8,687 nucleotides of DNA, taken from assembly GCA_002313895.1 (NCBI GenBank), contig DCAW01000132.1, positions 1-8,687 on the forward strand, given 5' to 3'. Under the pieces are notes generated by a model that saw nothing but the letters and a program-made list of their open reading frames with translations, was not told the DNA's origin and did not search any database. This document shows positions 6,353 through 8,687 of the stretch, piece after piece. Source of the DNA: Dehalococcoidia bacterium UBA1123. Lineage in GTDB: Bacteria; Chloroflexota; Dehalococcoidia; Lucifugimonadales; UBA1123. Made by a program: the position numbers and the translations under genes. The number at the start of each line of letters is the position of its first letter. Position 1 is the stretch's first letter.

Positions 6353-7855
6353 ATGGAAATTTCCGTAGTTGCAGGGAACATCACTCAACAGGAATCACCC
6401 GCTATCGTAGTCGGTATGTTACAAGGCGTCACCGATCCAGCCGGTGCGCTGGGAGAAGTTGATCAGGCATTGGATGGCGCGATTACATCACTGATTGAGG
6501 ATGGCGAGATCAAAGGAAATCGAGGCGAGTTAACCCTGCTCCACACACTCGGCAAGCTGCCGTCGAAGCGGGTAGTCGTGGCGGGGCTAGGCTATTCGGA
6601 CAGCGTCAGCATCAACACCGTTCGAGCGCTGGCGGCAAGCGTTGGGCGATTGCTCAGGTCGAAGGGAGTGACCCAATTTGTTTCAGTCGTCCTTGGCACA
6701 GGCGAAGGCGGGATGGGCGAATCGGAAAGCGCTCAGGCGGTGGTTGAAGGCGCTGAATTGGGCCTTTACAGGTTCGACAAGCACAAAACCGATCAGAGCA
6801 GTCCACAGGTTAGAGAGATCACTCTAATTGCCGCCGACGATTCAAAAATCGCGAATATTGAATCCGGCGTAAACCGGGGTCGCATTATTGCCGATGCCGT
6901 GAATTTGTGCAGAAGCATGGCGAACGAGCCTCCAAATTTCATGACGCCAACGATGATGGCTGAGAATGCCCTCGATGTTGCAACCTCCACGGGCATCGAA
7001 ATTGAAGTTCTAGACCGCCCGCAGATGGCGGAATTAGGCATGGGAGCTCTGCTCGGCGTCGCTCAGGGCAGTGACGAGCCGCCAAAGCTGATCGTCCTGC
7101 GCTATCACGGCGACCCAAACAACGAGGAAAATAATCTGGGCATCGTCGGCAAGGGGATCACGTTCGACAGCGGCGGACTTGACCTGAAGTCAGCTGCCGG
7201 GATGCTCGAAATGAAGAGCGACATGGCAGGCGGAGCGTCCATTATCGGCGCGATGAAAGCGATCGCTCAGCTTAAACCTAAGGTGAATGTCATCGGTATT
7301 GTCCCCGCAACAGAGAACATGCCCGGAGGCAAAGCCCAACGCCCCAGTGACGTGGTCAAAGCGATGAACGGAAAAACGATAGAGATTGGGAACACCGATG
7401 CCGAGGGGCGTCTCGTGTTAGCTGATGGCGTTGCGTACGCCAGGTCGTTGGGAATCACCAAGATTGTGGATGTCGCGACGCTGACCGGCGCTGTCGTGGT
7501 CGCTCTGGGGAATCTCGCCAGCGGCATATTTGGAAACGATCAAAATTGGATCGACACTGTGATTCAGTCAGGAGAGAGTGTAGGCGAGCGGCTATGGCAG
7601 CTTCCAACATTCGACGAGTACAAAGATCAGTATAAGAGCGATATCGCGGATATCAACAACACAGGAGGGAGAGGGGCAGGGGCCACAATTGGCGCTCTGA
7701 TAATCGGCGAGTTCGCCGATGGGGCTCAGTGGGCGCACCTGGACATCGCGGGGACGAATCGCACAAGCAGCGTCGATGGGTTTAATCCCAAAGGGGCAAC
7801 AGGCGCCCCGGTCAGGACCTTGGTTGCGCTGGCTGAATCTCAGTCGTCTGAGTAA
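6353..7855 (+). CDS. pepA: Leucyl aminopeptidase, M17 family
   Basis: A complete 500-residue M17 cytosolic aminopeptidase. It removes N-terminal residues from peptides with two divalent metal ions and normally forms hexamers; PepA of E. coli also binds DNA in Xer recombination, which cannot be judged here. The N-terminal macro-like domain spans about 1-160. The catalytic domain carries VGKGITFDSGGLDLK and the family signature NTDAEGRL at 347-354. Expected ligands are all present: Lys267, Asp272, Asp290, Asp349 and Glu351, with catalytic Lys279 and Arg353. Each sits exactly three residues before its E. coli counterpart (Lys270, Asp275, Lys282, Asp293, Asp352, Glu354, Arg356). The start is set by AAGGGG six bases before the ATG. 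The gene diverges from the aminotransferase and appears to stand alone; no strong terminator follows, only a weak CCGAT/ATCGG pairing at 7860-7880. Confidence 0.96.
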   Translation: MEISVVAGNITQQESPAIVVGMLQGVTDPAGALGEVDQALDGAITSLIEDGEIKGNRGELTLLHTLGKLPSKRVVVAGLGYSDSVSINTVRALAASVGRLLRSKGVTQFVSVVLGTGEGGMGESESAQAVVEGAELGLYRFDKHKTDQSSPQVREITLIAADDSKIANIESGVNRGRIIADAVNLCRSMANEPPNFMTPTMMAENALDVATSTGIEIEVLDRPQMAELGMGALLGVAQGSDEPPKLIVLRYHGDPNNEENNLGIVGKGITFDSGGLDLKSAAGMLEMKSDMAGGASIIGAMKAIAQLKPKVNVIGIVPATENMPGGKAQRPSDVVKAMNGKTIEIGNTDAEGRLVLADGVAYARSLGITKIVDVATLTGAVVVALGNLASGIFGNDQNWIDTVIQSGESVGERLWQLPTFDEYKDQYKSDIADINNTGGRGAGATIGALIIGEFADGAQWAHLDIAGTNRTSSVDGFNPKGATGAPVRTLVALAESQSSE

Positions 7856-8041
7856 ACGACCGATCGATCTCGAAAATCGGAACAGTCGGAAAATCGCGCG
7901 TAACCCCTCGAAAGGAAGCATGGTGGCCAGAGAGGTGGAAATCAGGTTTGGGTTGCCGATCAGGAAATCGAACAACTTTCTGTTTTCCAGGGGCAAATGG
8001 TGACACTGCATTTATCATTTATCATTTTTAACCGATTCGAT

Positions 8042-8069
8042 TTGGTTGTAATGACTATACGGGTATGGT
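8042..8069 (+). promoter_or_regulatory. Candidate promoter for the winged-helix gene
   Basis: TTGGTT (8042-8047) and TATGGT (8064-8069) are separated by 16 bases and match the sigma70 hexamers moderately. Transcription would start near 8075, after the upstream in-frame ATG at 8065, supporting the later start at 8107. Upstream, 8011-8030 is T-rich with short CATTTAT repeats. Confidence 0.4.
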
Positions 8070-8106
8070 AGCATTCGGCAAATTGAATTATGGGGGCCCA
8101 TTTACC

Positions 8107-8439
8107 ATGACATCCTCAGCGCGGTGGACCTTCATCACCAATCACGGGTTGGTGTTGAGTTACATATCACATAACTCTACCAGCACCGCTCGTGAAATCG
8201 CTCAATCAATTGGCGTGACCGAACGAACGACTCATAAGATCATCTCAGATCTTGAAATCGCCGGTTACATAACCCGCAGAAAAACGGGGCGTCGGAACGC
8301 ATACAGCGTTGACCCAACGCTTTCACTGCGCCACCACACAAAGCAAGATATTCTGGTCTCCGAATTGCTTGAAGCCCTCACCAACGAGTCGCTTCGAACG
8401 CTCATGGAAAGTGAAGCGGATAGCTCCAAAGTATCTTGA
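8107..8439 (+). CDS. Small winged-helix transcriptional regulator (MarR/ArsR-like)
   Basis: A 110-residue DNA-binding protein with a compact winged helix-turn-helix. It opens with RWTFITNHGLVLSYI (first helix). Residues about 26-50 (TAREIAQSIGVTERTTHKII and the following SDLE) form the helix-turn-helix, and the basic wing is about 56-68 (TRRKTGRRNAYSV). The C-terminal tail includes a helix (ILVSELLEALTN) that could serve dimerisation. It resembles small single-domain MarR/ArsR-like proteins common in actinobacteria and Chloroflexota. There is no metal-binding cysteine cluster and no separate ligand domain, so the signal and targets are unknown. I chose the ATG at 8107: family members start just before the RWTF-like segment, and GGGGG lies about ten bases upstream. 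The ATG at 8065 would add 14 atypical residues and overlaps the candidate -10. Confidence 0.82.
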   Translation: MTSSARWTFITNHGLVLSYISHNSTSTAREIAQSIGVTERTTHKIISDLEIAGYITRRKTGRRNAYSVDPTLSLRHHTKQDILVSELLEALTNESLRTLMESEADSSKVS

Positions 8440-8477
8440 GCCACCTTGAACATTTGCTGACCCAGACTCCGGGTTCG

Positions 8478-8506
8478 TTGACCGCGATTTGCTCAGGCGC
8501 TAAAAT
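8478..8506 (+). promoter_or_regulatory. Near-consensus sigma70-type promoter for tRNA-His
   Basis: TTGACC (8478-8483), an ideal 17-base spacer, then TAAAAT (8501-8506), five of six matches in each box. The predicted start near 8513 falls about eight bases before the tRNA, leaving a short leader for RNase P to remove. It may also drive the gene that begins at 8650. Confidence 0.75.
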
Positions 8507-8520
8507 TCTTATTGTGCTGT

Positions 8521-8598
8521 GGTGAGCGTGGCCAAGTTGGTTAAGGCGCCAGGTTGTGGCCCTGGAGATCGAGGGTTCAAATCCCTTCGCTCACCCCA
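8521..8598 (+). tRNA. tRNA-His (anticodon GUG) with encoded CCA
   Basis: The acceptor stem GTGAGCG (8522-8528) pairs with CGCTCAC (8588-8594). G8521 is the extra G-1 that marks tRNA-His, opposite discriminator C8595. The D arm is GCC/GGC; the anticodon stem CCAGG/CCTGG encloses the loop TTGTGGC with anticodon GTG; the T arm is GAGGG/CCCTT around TTCAAAT. CCA is encoded at 8596-8598. The gene reads CAC and CAU codons for histidine. It follows a strong promoter closely, and no terminator is seen before the next start codon. Confidence 0.97.
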
Positions 8599-8649
8599 CA
8601 CTTATCCCCGATTCTAAAGTCCCCTACCTTACCCGAGGAGGGTACCAGT

Positions 8650-8687
8650 ATGCCCCAGTCATTCGCGAACGTCGACGTATTGCGCGA
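8650..8687 (+). CDS. Start of an unidentified protein-coding gene, cut by right edge
   Basis: An ATG at 8650 follows a strong Shine-Dalgarno (GAGGAGGG, 8635-8642) by seven bases and opens a frame reading MPQSFANVDVLR to the window end. Twelve codons are too few to identify the product. The start is 51 bases after the tRNA-His CCA with no terminator between them, so it may be cotranscribed with the tRNA. The GAGGA core sits in the loop of a small hairpin (TACCC 8630-8634 with GGGTA 8640-8644), which leaves it exposed but could modulate access. Confidence 0.7.
   Translation, partial: MPQSFANVDVLR

Noticed and set aside
7920..8003. 27-codon ORF (MVAREVEIRFGLPIRK...) after pepA with AAAGGA upstream
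   Set aside because: The Shine-Dalgarno is only three or four bases from the ATG, there is no visible promoter, and nothing supports translation.
7592..8011. Minus-strand ORF of 139 codons over the end of pepA
   Set aside because: It is antisense to the conserved C-terminus of pepA, and its Cys/Arg/Pro-rich composition is typical of a shadow frame.
8008..8030. CATTTAT short direct repeats as a repeat array or origin element
   Set aside because: There are only about three AT-rich copies with no flanking structure; best read as a T-rich stretch upstream of the regulator.

Overview
The window reads as ordinary bacterial chromosome: dense genes on both strands, moderate GC (just over half by eye), ATG/GTG/TTG starts, TGA used as a normal stop, Shine-Dalgarno sites and sigma70-like -10 boxes. 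The gene families (a glutaredoxin-thioredoxin reductase fusion, a kynurenine-formamidase-like cyclase, a lactonase-type metallo-beta-lactamase fold protein, a HemL-like class III aminotransferase) resemble those common in Chloroflexota of the Dehalococcoidia/SAR202 type. That placement is inference from resemblance and was not tested by a search.

Layout, left to right. (1) Positions 1-635, minus: a broken glutaredoxin-thioredoxin reductase fusion gene with two stop codons, a frameshift and a destroyed CxxC, cut by the window edge. (2) Positions 755-1859, minus: a two-gene unit of a cyclase-family hydrolase and an unrecognised 166-residue protein that starts one base after the cyclase stop. 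(3) Positions 1972-3279, plus: an MtaB-type tRNA methylthiotransferase, ending in a long hairpin that covers its stop codon. (4) Positions 3328-4164, minus: a metallo-beta-lactamase-fold protein whose core metal motif HxHxDH has become QxQxAH while the reading frame and other ligands are intact. (5) Positions 4165-4885: about 720 bases with no gene I can support. (6) Positions 4886-6172, minus: a HemL-like PLP aminotransferase, divergent from (7) positions 6353-7855, plus: a complete M17 leucyl aminopeptidase. (8) Positions 8107-8439, plus: a small winged-helix regulator. (9) Positions 8521-8598, plus: tRNA-His(GUG) with encoded CCA and a near-consensus promoter, followed by (10) the first 12 codons of another gene running off the right edge.

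The genes do not form one pathway. They cover tRNA modification and decoding, peptide turnover, and several enzymes whose substrates cannot be read from sequence. I see no CRISPR array, transposase, integrase, phage gene or obvious defence or biosynthetic cluster. The most notable signals are the decayed redox fusion, the metallo-beta-lactamase-fold protein with a selectively lost metal site, and the unknown protein coupled to the cyclase.
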